A program made the translations under genes and the position numbers. Under the pieces are notes generated by a model that was given only the letters and a program-made list of their open reading frames with translations, ran no database searches and had not been told where the DNA came from. A stretch of 64,000 nt of DNA from Bagarius yarrelli (taxonomy: Eukaryota; Chordata; Actinopteri; Siluriformes; Sisoridae). The stretch spans positions 372,001-436,000 of the forward strand of contig VCAZ01000137.1 in assembly GCA_005784505.1 (NCBI GenBank). Reading direction: 5' to 3'. This document shows, in pieces, positions 25,806 through 35,963 of this stretch (positions within the stretch are counted from its first letter, which is position 1; every line of letters begins with the position of its first letter).

Positions 25806-26300
25806 GAAAAGCAAAAAACTTATTTTAAACTAAGCCTTTATTGTTACTAATCAGTTCCTAATAATTCACGGACAGTTATTATAACGTTTTACCAAATATA
25901 GATTAATAAACCAAGGTTACTTTATAAATATTATAAAACATTCAGTCAATTCTAACTGTGTTCCTTACAAATGCAATGCTTTTATAAATATCTACGTTTA
26001 TTATGACCTTTTAAGATTAAAATAAGGTGCATTGTTTACATTTCAACTTCACTTTACCAGTTTTGGACGATTACATTTTTTTTCGATCAAAAGTGGCTGA
26101 AAATCATATAAATGGTAATTTTAACCTAAAGAGGGACACAAAGTGGCTACCAGTGGATCATATGACCAGATGTATTATTTCTGTTGGGGTTGTTTTTTCG
26201 ATTTGATGAGGGTTTGATGGTATGTTGCATGGAGGTACAAAAAATATAGTAAATTCATCCTTAACATCTTCAGGGATGCAGGTTCGATTCCCACCTCTGT

Positions 26301-26327
26301 CCTGTGTGTGTGTGTGTGTGTGTGTGT
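26301..26327. repeat. (TG)n microsatellite
   Basis: About 13 TG units. Confidence 0.95.
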
Positions 26328-26435
26328 TTTCTCCAGTTAAAATACACAGGAGTGGTATCTCCAAATTGTGTGTAGTGTTTAAATAATTTGTGTAAGATTT
26401 TGTTTGCAGGTGCAGGTGCAGGTGAAGGAACATCT

Positions 26436-27035
26436 AAAGATGTCGAGATTTGCTATCGAGAGAAGAAGAATAAAATTCAGTTGTAACAAGACAGAATACA
26501 TGTGTGTAAATGAAAGGGATTTACTCAGGGTCTAATGTTCAGAGTGATGGGGAGTGTTAAAAAGAGGTGAAGAAGAGAGTGCAGGCATGTTGGAATGGTT
26601 GGAAAAACGTGTCAGGAGTGATGTGTAACAGAGGAATCTGATAAAGAATCAAAAAGAAGGTGTAGAAGAAGGTGTAAAAAAAGGTGTAGAAGACAGTGGT
26701 AGGAGAGAGAGCAGACACGTTTTATGGTTTGAAGACAGCGGCACTGAGAAAGAGTTGGAGGGAGCAGAGCTGTTGAGGTTCTCATTGGGAGTGATGAGGT
26801 TGGACAGTAATAGGAACAAACATAAACGGGACAGCTCATGTTAGATTTTTCAGAGACAAAGTTAAAGAGGACAGGTTGAGATGGTTTGGACATGTTCAGT
26901 GAAAATATCTTTAGGAGGTATCTGCAGGCAGGAAAAAATAGCAAACCCAAAGAGGAGGGATATGGATGTGAGACATGAAGTTAGGGGTTTGATACACTGT
27001 GGTGTCCCCTGAATGGAAAAGCTAAAATAGGAAGA
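26436..27035 (+). mobile_element. RTE-like LINE, 3' end fragment
   Basis: Same family as the element at 1.2-2.2 kb, opposite orientation. Decayed plus-strand frames give NKTEYMCVNERD, EVKKRVQACWNGW and VSGVMCNRGI, typical of the region after the reverse transcriptase catalytic motifs. The 3' end (gaaaagctaaaataggaag) matches the 3' end of the other copy and runs directly into the GGAT/ATAG tetranucleotide array. Confidence 0.75.
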
Positions 27036-27645
27036 AAAGGATCAATAGATAGATGGATAGATGGATGGATGGGAAGATGGATGGATTAATAGATGGAGGG
27101 ATGGATAAATGAATGGATAAGAAGATTGATGGGTGAATAGATGGATAAATAGATGGATGGAAAGATGAATGTAAAAATGGATGGATAGATAGATGGATAT
27201 ATAGATTGATAAATGAGTGGAGAAGAAGATGGATGGATGGATGGATGGATGGATGGATGGATGGATGGATAGATGGATGGATGGGTAGATGGGTGAATAG
27301 ATAGATGGGAATGGATGGATGGATAGATGAATAGATGGAGTGATAAATGAGTGGATAAGAAGATGGATGGGTGGATGGATAGATGGATGAATAGATGGAT
27401 GGGAAGATGGATGTAAAAATGTAAGGATGGATAGATGAATGAATAGATGGATGGAAAGATAGATGTAAAAATGGATGGATGGATAGATAAGTGGATAAAG
27501 ATCGATGGGAATATGAATGTAAAAATGGATGTATGGATAGATGGATGGATTGATGGATAGGAAGATGGATGTATGGATAGATGGATGGGAAGATGGATGG
27601 ATGGATGGATGGATGGATGGATAGGAAGGTGGATGAATGAACACC
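27036..27645. repeat. GGAT/ATAG tetranucleotide array (~600 bp)
   Basis: Imperfect (ATGG)n mixed with ATAG, AGATG and GAAG variants. The long minus-strand ORF of Ser/Ile/His/Pro across it is a by-product. It begins at the 3' end of the RTE fragment. Confidence 0.95.
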
Positions 27646-27699
27646 ACTGATTGGTTGTACGGTATGTTTTGCATTTCTGTTATCTGTAACAATGAGAAA

Positions 27700-28660
27700 T
27701 GAGTGTTTAAACTGATGTCTATTGAACAGAAGTTTTCAGAATTATAACTTCCCTAAGAACTCAGATATAAAAGTCTTAGATCTTTTTATTAAAGACTCCA
27801 ACTGTCTTTATTACTGACATCACCATTGATCACTTAGTGCACCACATAACAGTGTATGAACCCACTTAGGTGTCAGTTCTGGGTTAAACATCTTTGTCTC
27901 TCGCTTCCTTAAAACAAATCCCACTAATTCGAGGATGTGAATTATGACACAATAAAGCGATTACTAACCTTATTATATGAACAAAGAAAAAACGAATGTG
28001 TGTGTCGTTCAGATGTATCGCTAAAACAGCTGCTGTCACTCAAACCTGTAAAGCTGCATCTTGCATCCTGCTTTACACTCCTGACACCTTTCATCATAAC
28101 ACAGCAGTAATTGCAGAGAAACTAGCAGCGTGAGCTCACACCCGGCATTCACTTATTGTTTGATGGGAAATACAAATGGAAGGAAAATCTCGACAAGGAA
28201 GGCTTGAGTCTGTACACAGCACAATAAAGAGAGAAATGATGTGTCACATGTACATCCACTTCGGTCCTGCCGTTAAAGATGCGGATGAATGAATAGCTTC
28301 AGTTGAATTTAATCTGGATATGTGACACAGTGTCTAGTTTGGACCAGGGTGATTCATGACCTGAGCCGTTATAAAACCTCCCCTACTGCAGTGTGGAGAA
28401 ATGAGCTGTGGATTATTGGCCCGTGTGCAGTCATTGTGTTCTCCATTGGTTTTCTTCTCAAATATATTGTGACCTTCAAAAAAAAAAAACAGACATGTGA
28501 TCAGGCTGTAAGGCACTGACATTTGTAGGCAGTGTTCAGTTGTGAACTTAGACAGTGGGTTAAAACAACAAGGGAACCCAGCAGTCCTGCAGATAGCAGA
28601 ACATTTGCAGGATAGATTTCATTTTTTTTATTTAGCTTCTATAGATTTACATGGTACGAT
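27700..28660. other. no gene or clear element seen
   Basis: Non-repetitive AT-rich DNA; small overlapping ORFs on both strands at 28.3-28.5 kb have no supporting motif. Confidence 0.5.
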
Positions 28661-28667
28661 AACACAT

Positions 28668-29036
28668 TTATCATCGTCTATACCCACTTATTCCTAATCA
28701 GGGTCACGGGGATCTGCTGGAGTTTATCCCAGCTGTAATTGGGTGAAAGGCCCTGGACAGATCACCAGTCCATCACAGGGGCTACATACAGACAAACAAC
28801 TACACACACACACACACACACACACTCACTCCTATGGGCAATTTAGAATTACCATTCAATCTAACATACACATGTTTTTGGACTGTTGGAAGAAACCAGA
28901 GAACCCGGAGTAAAACCCAGGAAGACAGGGAAAACATGTGAAATCCACACAGAAAGACCCCTGCAAGGGATACGAACCTGAAACCTTCTTGCTGTGAGGG
29001 AACAGTGCTAACCACTAACCCGTCGTGCTGCCTTTG
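28668..29036 (-). mobile_element. V-SINE/DANA-like SINE, near full length
   Basis: ggatctgctggagtttatcc, caccagtccatcacagggg, internal (CA)n, ggaagaaaccagagaaccc, then a tRNA head (ccttcttgctgtgagggaac, taaccactaacccgtcg) at the right end. Confidence 0.85.
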
Positions 29037-29555
29037 TAATTGGCCCTGAAATTGGCTCTTTGAGTAAACATTTTTTTTTTTAATAAAATGTCTCAGGTAA
29101 AAAAATGGTTAACTTGCAGCATTTTGCTTTAATAAACATTCCTCTGCATGATCAATTTAATCTTTAAGGCAATTCTGATGATGATTTAACTGCAAATTGA
29201 TTACATTATTAATACATTCATTCTAAAATGTTTTATAGTAAACACTTGTCCACAGACTTGTATAAAGAACATGACACAACAACGAATTGTGTAATCATCA
29301 CATGCCTAAAAGTATGCGCTGTTGTAACATTCAAGGTGAAGCTGCAAACATATGTTTTCCCTCACAGCAAAATCTTCGGGTCAGGTTTTTCTAATAAAAT
29401 GACGAGCTGTGATTTTGTCTGTCATATTAAAAATGAATAAAAATGTTTAAAAGCATAACATTGTCGTCTGTTAATGAATAAACAATTATTATTAGCATGT
29501 ATTATAAACAAAATACTGCAGTATAAAAGGAATAAAACATCTATCGATAATATAT

Positions 29556-29735
29556 ATATTTACAGCATTTTGGCAGACACCCTTATCCAGAGTGACTTAC
29601 ATTTATACAACTGAGGGTTAAGGGCCTTGCTCAGGGGCCCAACAGTGGTGGCTTGGTGAAGCTGGGAATCAAACCCACAATCTTCAGGTTGGCAGTCCAA
29701 CACCTTAACCATGAGCCACCACCCACTATCCATAG
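29556..29735 (-). mobile_element. tRNA-derived SINE (tail-B family)
   Basis: ccttatccagagtgacttac, gggccttgctcaggggccc and head ccttaaccatgagccacca. Flanked on the right by (AT)n at 29741-29759. Confidence 0.85.
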
Positions 29736-30370
29736 TATCATATATATATATATATATATCTCCAATAAAAAAATTCAAAAGGAAACTTTGGTTCACATGA
29801 GTGACAGCAACCGATGTTGAGCAACGTACATGTTCGTGCTGAGCGGTACAGCGGTTCATATCAAATACCGGCGTTTATTTTTGTTGTTATATGAATATTA
29901 ATTATAGTGTCGCCTTTACAGCTTTATAGAATTACATCAGAAAAGACAATGTTAAACACTCATTAAAACACTCGATTTGGTTGATATCTATAAATTTAGA
30001 GTCAATGGAATTTACGTAAGTTTAGTAAAGTCAGTTTAGTTTATGTTTGTTTTATTACCCTATTATGTTCAATAAAACTGCTCCACTCGCCTCAGTGGAG
30101 TTCCTCACAGCCGGTAGTAGAAACACCTAATATTCACTAATAGCCACTGAGGAGCTACAGAGATTAAATCTGTATATGTGAAAGAAGCATTAGATGTCAC
30201 TGATATTTATAAGTGTATGCTTCATAATGGAGACACAACACAACACAGACCCTTTAACAACACTGACAGATTTATTGAATCTTTTTTTTAATTAGTTTTA
30301 GCTGCTCTGACAAGTGTATTTACAAACAATGGCAATTGTAGGATATAAAAATGTGCGTAACATAAAGCAG

Positions 30371-30441
30371 ATCGTCTCAAGCATCAGGTGAAGGTGACCA
30401 GGCAAAAGCGTGCAGATGAACCGAGCCAAGACGGCCCGTAT
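30371..30441 (+). CDS. possible small coding exon (plus strand)
   Basis: A 71-nt stretch between a cag acceptor (weak pyrimidine tract) and a gtaaaa donor. It reads RLKHQVKVTRQKRADEPSQ and then DGPY without a stop, and ends in phase 0, compatible with the coding-like exon at 32156. The evidence is composition and phase only; the product is unknown and it may be chance. Confidence 0.2.
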
Positions 30442-30539
30442 GTAAAATAGTCGTGAGTTTCAAACTACATACTATGTGTCACAGTGCTAAGAGGAAATCA
30501 AAAAAAATAAGTCATGCTTGGAGATAGTTAACTATCAAT

Positions 30540-30567
30540 TCATCATCATCATCATCATCATCATCAT
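30540..30567. repeat. (CAT)n microsatellite
   Basis: About nine CAT units. Confidence 0.95.
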
Positions 30568-31611
30568 TATTCCATCCATCATTTCTTTAACCTTTTAATA
30601 AGCACTTCCATTATACAGAAAGGAAGTGACCAGGCTTACAGTCATAACTGAACACATCTTACTTTAGGACAGGAAGATTTTTGGCTGTTGCAGATGCATG
30701 GAGTTTTTAAATGACTTTGCATTGCTTTTTTAATTTAATAATAAATTCTAAATAAACACTCAATTGGTGCAGTGGGTAAAAATCGAAAAAACAATTTCCA
30801 CTCTTCATCTGCATGAGATAGCTGGTTCTGAAAAACTCATTGGTCCTGTTTATTTCTGTGGTTTCCTGCTCTAACACACTTTCTTCCTGAACTTCCTGAG
30901 TTGATCTGAGTGTTACAGAAGGAAACATGCTGGAAACGTGTGTGAAAGCGCCAGGGTTTGGAGGTTGCCAGGTCTAATGTTAATGGTTATAATGACTACA
31001 TGGTTATTATTTTGGCTTGTGCATTACTTTAACCCAACATGACCACAACTACGACTGAGCACAATCTCTGTTAAATCTGTGTAAATTCTGTACTATTTTT
31101 CTGTATCCAAGTGTTTTGCAACGTCATAAACCACCTGCATAAATGTAAAAACCGGCTCGAGCTTCGACACACCACTAAAATCATGCACAGAAAATCATTA
31201 GTGTCACGTAAAAGAAATAAACATGTCATTTAGTGTTTTTGTACGTTAAACATCTCATTACTTTTATCACTGTATATCATAAACCACCTACAGATACACA
31301 GTATCCATAAAGTTAGGATCGAAATGCTCCTATATTATTTTTATGAAGGTTTGTTTTCTTACAGCAGCACCACTGTAAACCTTTCATCAACAAATCTGTA
31401 AAAAGGAACACCAAGAAATTTTTATTGTCTGTTTCAGTTTTGCCCTTATTCTGTTATTCTAAAACGCAAAGGCAAAAACAGCTTTTAAAGCTAAACAGAA
31501 TACATTTTTTGTATAACTTATTAATTAGTGACTAATTAATTGCGTTGATTAATATCTGTTAATTGCTGTGTAAAAAATTGGATCAACTCCAGTTCTAGTT
31601 TGGATTCATTC

Positions 31612-31935
31612 ATTTATTTTTTCATCTTCTATACCCGCTTATTCCCCAATTCGGGGTCCCAGGGATCTGCTGGAGTCTATGCCAGCCGTCTCTGAAAGGG
31701 CAAAAGGCAGGAGGGGGACACCCTGGACAGATCGCCAGTCCATCACAGGGCCACACACACACTCACACTCACTCCTATGGGCAATTTAGAATCACCAATC
31801 AATCTGACATACATGTTTTTGGACTGTGGGAGGAAACCGGAGAACCCGGAGTAAACACACACAAACACAGGGAGAACATACAAACTCCACACAGAAAGAC
31901 CCCTGCAGGGACCTTCTTACTGTGAGGCAACAATG
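31612..31935 (-). mobile_element. V-SINE/DANA-like SINE
   Basis: Clear copy: ttattccccaattcggggtc, ggatctgctggagtctatgc, gccagtccatcacagggcc, gactgtgggaggaaaccgg, ccttcttactgtgaggcaac; the last part of the tRNA head is cut. Confidence 0.85.
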
Positions 31936-32155
31936 CACATTTAAGACAAAAATGAACTGATTAGCTATAAACGTCTAAAACCGTGTCTTGGATGATTTGT
32001 AGAAATGTTTAAATTGTAGGCATTTAATTTAATGTGTTTTTGTCTATTAACAATTGTGCTGTTTTAAACTTTCTATCTTTAAAAGGATTGTAAAGAAAAT
32101 CTGTACCGGTGTTAAAACAAATATTTATTTTTTTCTTTAATCTGTAATTAAAGAG

Positions 32156-32455
32156 GACGTTTGTCTCCTCCCCTACTTGTCTGACTTTGTGTCAGTAACC
32201 CAGCCTTCCACTGAAGTGGACACCGGTATGGGCTGCTGTGCCGGTCGATTTTTAATTCCAGAAACGACCCATACGAAGCCGCAGTATGCGACCCGCATTC
32301 CCGTCATCCTGGACGACTTCAAACAGTCTATTAAATCACTCCAGCTGCCACCAGGACCGACTACAGTGTACTGCTCTGTCAGCATCACCTCGCTGTGCAC
32401 ATATCATGTTTACATCCTTAAGAAGCTGAAAGCGAAGCTTAGAGGTGTCGAATGA
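32156..32455 (+). CDS. unassigned coding-like terminal exon (plus strand)
   Basis: Product not recognised. After a T-rich tract and acceptor-like attaaagag there is an open frame to TGA at 32453-32455, preceded by an in-frame stop at 32138. It encodes about 99 residues, including YLSDFVSVTQPSTEVDTG, RIPVILDDFKQSIKSLQLP and a basic end KKLKAKLRGVE. Local GC is higher than the surroundings, and third positions favour C/G on this strand, as in genuine exons. With the acceptor placed at 32156 the phase is 0, the same phase as the end of the segment at 30371-30441. It could be the last exon of a small gene convergent with efna5, or a retained fragment of a transposon or retrogene. Confidence 0.4.
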   Translation, partial: DVCLLPYLSDFVSVTQPSTEVDTGMGCCAGRFLIPETTHTKPQYATRIPVILDDFKQSIKSLQLPPGPTTVYCSVSITSLCTYHVYILKKLKAKLRGVE

Positions 32456-33024
32456 AGGTTTTTACATCCTTAAAATAATGAATTATTCACTTATTCAAGA
32501 TATTACATTTTCCCTGATGCTTAAGACTGTGCACAGATATGCATGGTGTTATGTTTTATTGTTTCGTTTGCAACAAGTAATAATGAGAGCACATTAGCAT
32601 TGAAAAAAAATCACAATCTTCCCACGATGCATAGTGAGCTGTAAGTTGGGTTTTAGACAATTAGTGAACACGGCACTTGCTTAAAAAAACGACCCAGTTC
32701 AAACGACTGGGAAAAAAATTGGCAATGTTTCTAACATCAAACTCGGATTATGGTTACAAAACCAAATGTATTTCATCACCTTGTGTTCACACTAGCAGGC
32801 AAACAAAAAGGCACAAACAAAAGATTATTTTTGTGTTTGACAACAGAAGGCTGTGAATCCAGTGACTACAACTAATAATGAATGAATTTAATTAGGATTA
32901 ACTAAGAGCATCCAGATACTAAACAGATTAATGTGCTTTGTATGGACTCGGATGTGAGAGCTGACTAAAGAATGACAAAATGTCCCAAAACAATTCTGTC
33001 TATTCTAAAAAAGATGCCATTTTT

Positions 33025-33356
33025 TATTCATTCACCTTCTAAACCCACTTATTCCCTAATTCGGTGTCACAGGGATTTGCTGGAGCATATCCCAGCCTTC
33101 TTCAAAAGGCAGTAGGGGTACACTGGGCAGGTCACCAGTCCATCACAGGGCCACACACTCACTCCTATGGGCAATTTAGAATCACCAATCAATCTAACAT
33201 ACATGTTTTTGGACTGTGGGAGGAAACCGGAGAACCCGGATTAGCACAGGGAGAACATGTAAACTCCACACAGAAAGACCCCTGCAGGGGAATCGTATTC
33301 GGGACCTTCATGCTGTAAGGCAACAGTGCTAAACACTAAAACCACCGTGCCGCCCT
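33025..33356 (-). mobile_element. V-SINE/DANA-like SINE, near full length
   Basis: ttattccctaattcggtgtc, caccagtccatcacagggcc, actgtgggaggaaaccgg, and a complete tRNA-like head ending accaccgtgccgccc. Confidence 0.85.
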
Positions 33357-33394
33357 ATATATGCCTTTATTTCGGTAAATACTTTCATTCACCA

Positions 33395-33580
33395 GTCATT
33401 TACATTTATATTATCAGCATTTGGCAGATGTTCTTATCCAGAGTGACTTACATTTATCTCTTTAATACAACTGAGCATATGGGGCCCAACAGTGGTAAGT
33501 TAGTGGTGCTAGGTATCAAACACCGATCTTCCAATTAGCCGTCCAACTCTTTATTCACTGCACTACCACTTCCCTTAACA
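33395..33580 (-). mobile_element. tRNA-derived SINE (tail-B family)
   Basis: cttatccagagtgacttaca, ggggcccaacagtggtaag, head with actgcactaccacttccc. Confidence 0.75.
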
Positions 33581-33869
33581 GTATTTGGCTTGAATGTACT
33601 AGATTTTGAACATTTGGGAAAGAACCTTATTTATACAGATAAAAAGGTGACCAGAATTAAGATTTTAACTTAGGACTGTTTGCTTTTTAACAGAGATTAT
33701 ATGTATAAAATATACAGGAACCAGGACAGACAGCAGGCCCGACAGTAGCAATATGTAAATGAGCGTCTTTTAGAGCGTCTGGTGGTGCCTTTAAAAGCCT
33801 GGTGGTTTCCTAGCAACTTATATGAATGAACTTAGTGAGCCACTAGCTCAATGGAGATCGTACTGATAG

Positions 33870-33966
33870 CTCAGTGTTAAAAGTGAAGATCATAGGATCA
33901 ACTCCTACCACCACCAAGCTGCCACTGCTGGGACCCTGAACAAGGACCTTAACCCTCCTCAACCCT
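33870..33966 (+). mobile_element. tRNA-derived SINE fragment (tail-B family)
   Basis: aagctgccactgctgggacc and gaacaaggaccttaacc only; its 3' side touches the stop codon of the unassigned minus-strand exon. Confidence 0.6.
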
Positions 33967-34157
33967 AGCTGCCGGAACGTAATTTTGCCCGTAATTTACA
34001 TCGGAGTAATGTGTGGTGATCGCTTTGGCGGAGCTGTTGCATGATTGCATGCTGCTGATTGGCTGCCCTCTGCTGTCTTCGGGTCTCCAGGACTTTCTTT
34101 TCTAATTGATGATTCACCAGCTCGAGGCTGAGTTTCCTTTTATTTTGTTTGGGACTG
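33965..34157 (-). CDS. unassigned coding-like exon, coiled-coil type (minus strand)
   Basis: I do not recognise the product. On the minus strand a good acceptor (ttggattttttcag) is followed by an open frame of about 63 codons to TAG. The protein is basic and Gln/Lys/Arg-rich, with segments such as KRKLSLELVNHQLEKKVL and RRQQRAANQQHAIMQQL that look like an amphipathic coiled coil. Codon third positions look protein-like. An internal donor (CCGAT|gtaaat) at 34000 would make a 158-nt internal exon instead. The exon needs a preceding exon that ends two bases into a codon. Efna5 exons 2 to 4 all end one base into a codon, so it is not an efna5 alternative exon in this frame. It may be a relic of another gene or a transposon-carried fragment. 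Confidence 0.4.
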
Positions 34158-34599
34158 CTGAAAAAATCCAAAATGCGTTTTTGTGTCGTCTGGCCCGGTG
34201 TTTTTTTTTACTTTAGTTACGGGTGCTCCTGCGTACATCGTGAAGTCGATTATTTTATTTTAGTTTATTTAGATTTTTGGATTTATTCTTTTCTTAGACA
34301 TTTTTTCGCGTTAAAGCCCTCAACTGCTCAGCTGAGTTAAGAAAATAATCCCGTAAATGTTAGTCATGTTGGAAAAGGAAAATCTGCGAAATATTATAAA
34401 TGCAAATGACTTTCACCTAAAGTGATGACTGGATGTTCTACAACAATAAATGGATAAAAAATGGGAAAGGGGTTGTTTTTAAACGTAGTGTAGTTGGCAA
34501 TTCGCTGTGCTATAAAGGGGAATAAAATACCGGCTGCTAAAGGAAAATGAGTCATTCTGTCAGGTCACATCAGTACTTCCTATTGTGGGTTATTTTCCC

Positions 34600-35473
34600 A
34601 TAACATCAGGCACCCGAGTGATTTATTTCATAGTTTAACAAGCTAGACAGGCCACGTCTCCAATGCTGGTTGCTAGTGTGAACACAAGGTGAATCCTGAC
34701 TTTTCGTCTTCAATGGCAGTGTGTGGGGAAAAAAAAGAGTAATAAATAGGGAAAAATGTTTTTTTTTTTCAAACAAATAGTATATTCATTAAACAATTGA
34801 TCAGTGAGGCTCCAAAGTCTATGAAAAAATACCACTGTTGCTACTACAGTCGAGCACTTACTCACTTCAACAATACAGTCTCCACTTCTGCTTGTTAAAC
34901 TGTACACAATGTACAAAACAGACGAGTGCTTCATTCTTTTTTAGATAAGAAAACTTCTTAAAAACAACAATAAAGTTCTCAGGTAAAGACTCGTCCTATC
35001 AAAAATTGATCTCTGTCTTTTTTTTCCGATGGAAGGTACAGTTTGAACGCAGTTCTCCATCAGTTCTTTAGAGTTGTGTCCAGAACGTTCCTATATTTTT
35101 TAGAAATAAGACACCTGGCTCTTATTGCGAGCCTAACAGAGTCCACCGTTCCTTTTACAGATATGTTACAGATGTCCAAAAAAAATCCTCAAAAGAACTA
35201 TTAAGTAAATATTTCTTTTCAATTTTTCATTTAAAGGTGAGTCATTGCTTTTCTGGGTACAGTACCAATATCCTCCAAATCCGGCTTGTAATGCATCCGG
35301 ATAAAAAGATCCCGCTTTCTTCGGGCCGACCTCCTAATTCTTCTCATTAGAGGAACACGTTCTGAATCTCATGGGGATAAAAGAGGATGTCTGATGTCTA
35401 CTTTTTCATAAAAGTGCTCTTTTCTGAGTCCTCTTCTGAATTAAAATTCCCACACCAACGCTTATGTAGGTCG
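34600..35473 (-). other. efna5: probable efna5 3'UTR
   Basis: Non-coding sequence directly after the efna5 stop, free of recognised transposons. The first minus-strand AATAAA I see is at about 34622-34627 (TTTATT on the + strand), with further ones at about 34281 and 34264, so a minimum 3'UTR of roughly 850 nt is plausible. Mammalian EFNA5 has a 3'UTR of several kb, so the true end may be lower. The limits are inferred. Confidence 0.5.
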
Positions 35474-35598
35474 CTATAACGATACGTGAGAGATGAGGAT
35501 GATCAGGGCCGAAGCTAACGGGAGACCAGCCAGATGTACACGTCCAGCGGAATTGACATCCCCTCGGGACGGCTCGGCCGATTCGTGGCTGGTATCAT
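35474..35598 (-). CDS. efna5: ephrin-A5, exon 5: C-terminal stalk and GPI-anchor signal
   Basis: The terminal coding exon begins after acceptor tttcctttcag and ends at TAG (35476-35474). It reads DDTSHESAEPSRGDVNSAG and then about 20 mostly hydrophobic residues ending ALIILISHVSL. The DDT-HESAEPSRG stretch is a strong ephrin-A5 signature. The small residues N-S-A-G followed by a hydrophobic tail fit a GPI attachment signal that is cleaved in the ER, leaving the protein on the outer plasma membrane. The tail is broken by one His, which is slightly unusual, but overall length and hydrophobicity remain suitable. Intron 4 before it is only 93 bp. Confidence 0.95.
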
Positions 35599-35897
35599 CT
35601 GAAAGGAAATTAAAAAGGAGTTTTTAATGACGATTTGAAAAAACAAATTGATTACAAAAACATTTGAGAAAAAGTAGCTGAACGTACGAACCTCTGGGCT
35701 CTATTGAGTTACTGTCATTGACGTCAAAGACCCGGTCATGAACGCTGACAGTTTTCACGCAGTTGTCTATGAGAGGAAAATAAAACAGGCTAGCGTTATG
35801 ACAGACGTCATGATGTCATCATTTCATCACTCTTATTCCGCTCTTGATAAGATGAAACAGTGCTAACTAAACCCCACAGGGTGCTCGTAAAACTTAC
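35599..35897 (-). other. efna5: efna5 introns 3 (35767-35897) and 4 (35599-35691)
   Basis: Two short GT-AG introns flanking exon 4. The span given also contains exon 4 itself. Intron 3 contains a CRE-like cluster near 35798-35823 with GACGTC and repeated ATGAC/GTCAT half-sites. Intron 4 has a T-rich stretch before its acceptor. No UGCAUG (Fox) motif was seen in either intron. Confidence 0.85.
35692..35766 (-). CDS. efna5: ephrin-A5, exon 4 (stalk, probable cassette exon)
   Basis: A 75-nt exon after acceptor ttttcctctcatag. It reads NNCVKTVSVHDRVFDVND and continues SNSIEPR, clearly homologous to the NSC-KT-GVHDRVFDVND stalk of mammalian ephrin-A5. It is two codons shorter than the 81-nt mammalian exon I recall, with the gap after the VFDVND motif. 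Both boundaries are phase 1, so skipping keeps the frame (exon 3 A joined to exon 5 AT gives Asn). In mammals skipping this exon makes a shorter stalk isoform. The donor here is gttcgt, weaker than the gtaagt donors of exons 2 and 3, which is compatible with optional use. That it is skipped in this species is inference. Confidence 0.94.
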
Positions 35898-35963
35898 TTG
35901 CTGGTCTGACGAATACTTTCAGCCTCAGGCAGGTCTTTCTCCCGTTCTCAGCGACTGTAGACG
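35898..35963 (-). CDS. efna5: ephrin-A5, exon 3
   Basis: A 66-nt minus-strand exon with acceptor tttccacag and a consensus donor gtaagt. It joins exon 2 in phase (T+CG gives Ser) and reads SSTVAENGRKTCLRLKVFV and then RPA. This is the last strand of the receptor-binding domain, including the Cys that pairs back to the earlier part of the domain, and the start of the stalk. Exon length and the LRLKVFVRP motif match the vertebrate ephrin-A5 exon 3 I recall. Only 131 bp separate it from exon 4, whereas the intron before it is 9.6 kb. Confidence 0.95.

Noticed and set aside
27042..27645. CRISPR-like or satellite array
   Set aside because: No spacers of constant size; simple tetranucleotide variants only, in a vertebrate context.
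27042..27692. 216-codon minus-strand ORF rich in Ser-Ile-His-Pro
   Set aside because: It is the translation of the GGAT/ATAG tetranucleotide array; no protein is implied.
33965..34157. Alternative last exon of efna5
   Set aside because: Efna5 exons 2 to 4 end one base into a codon while this frame needs two; splicing from efna5 would hit a stop within about 15 codons.
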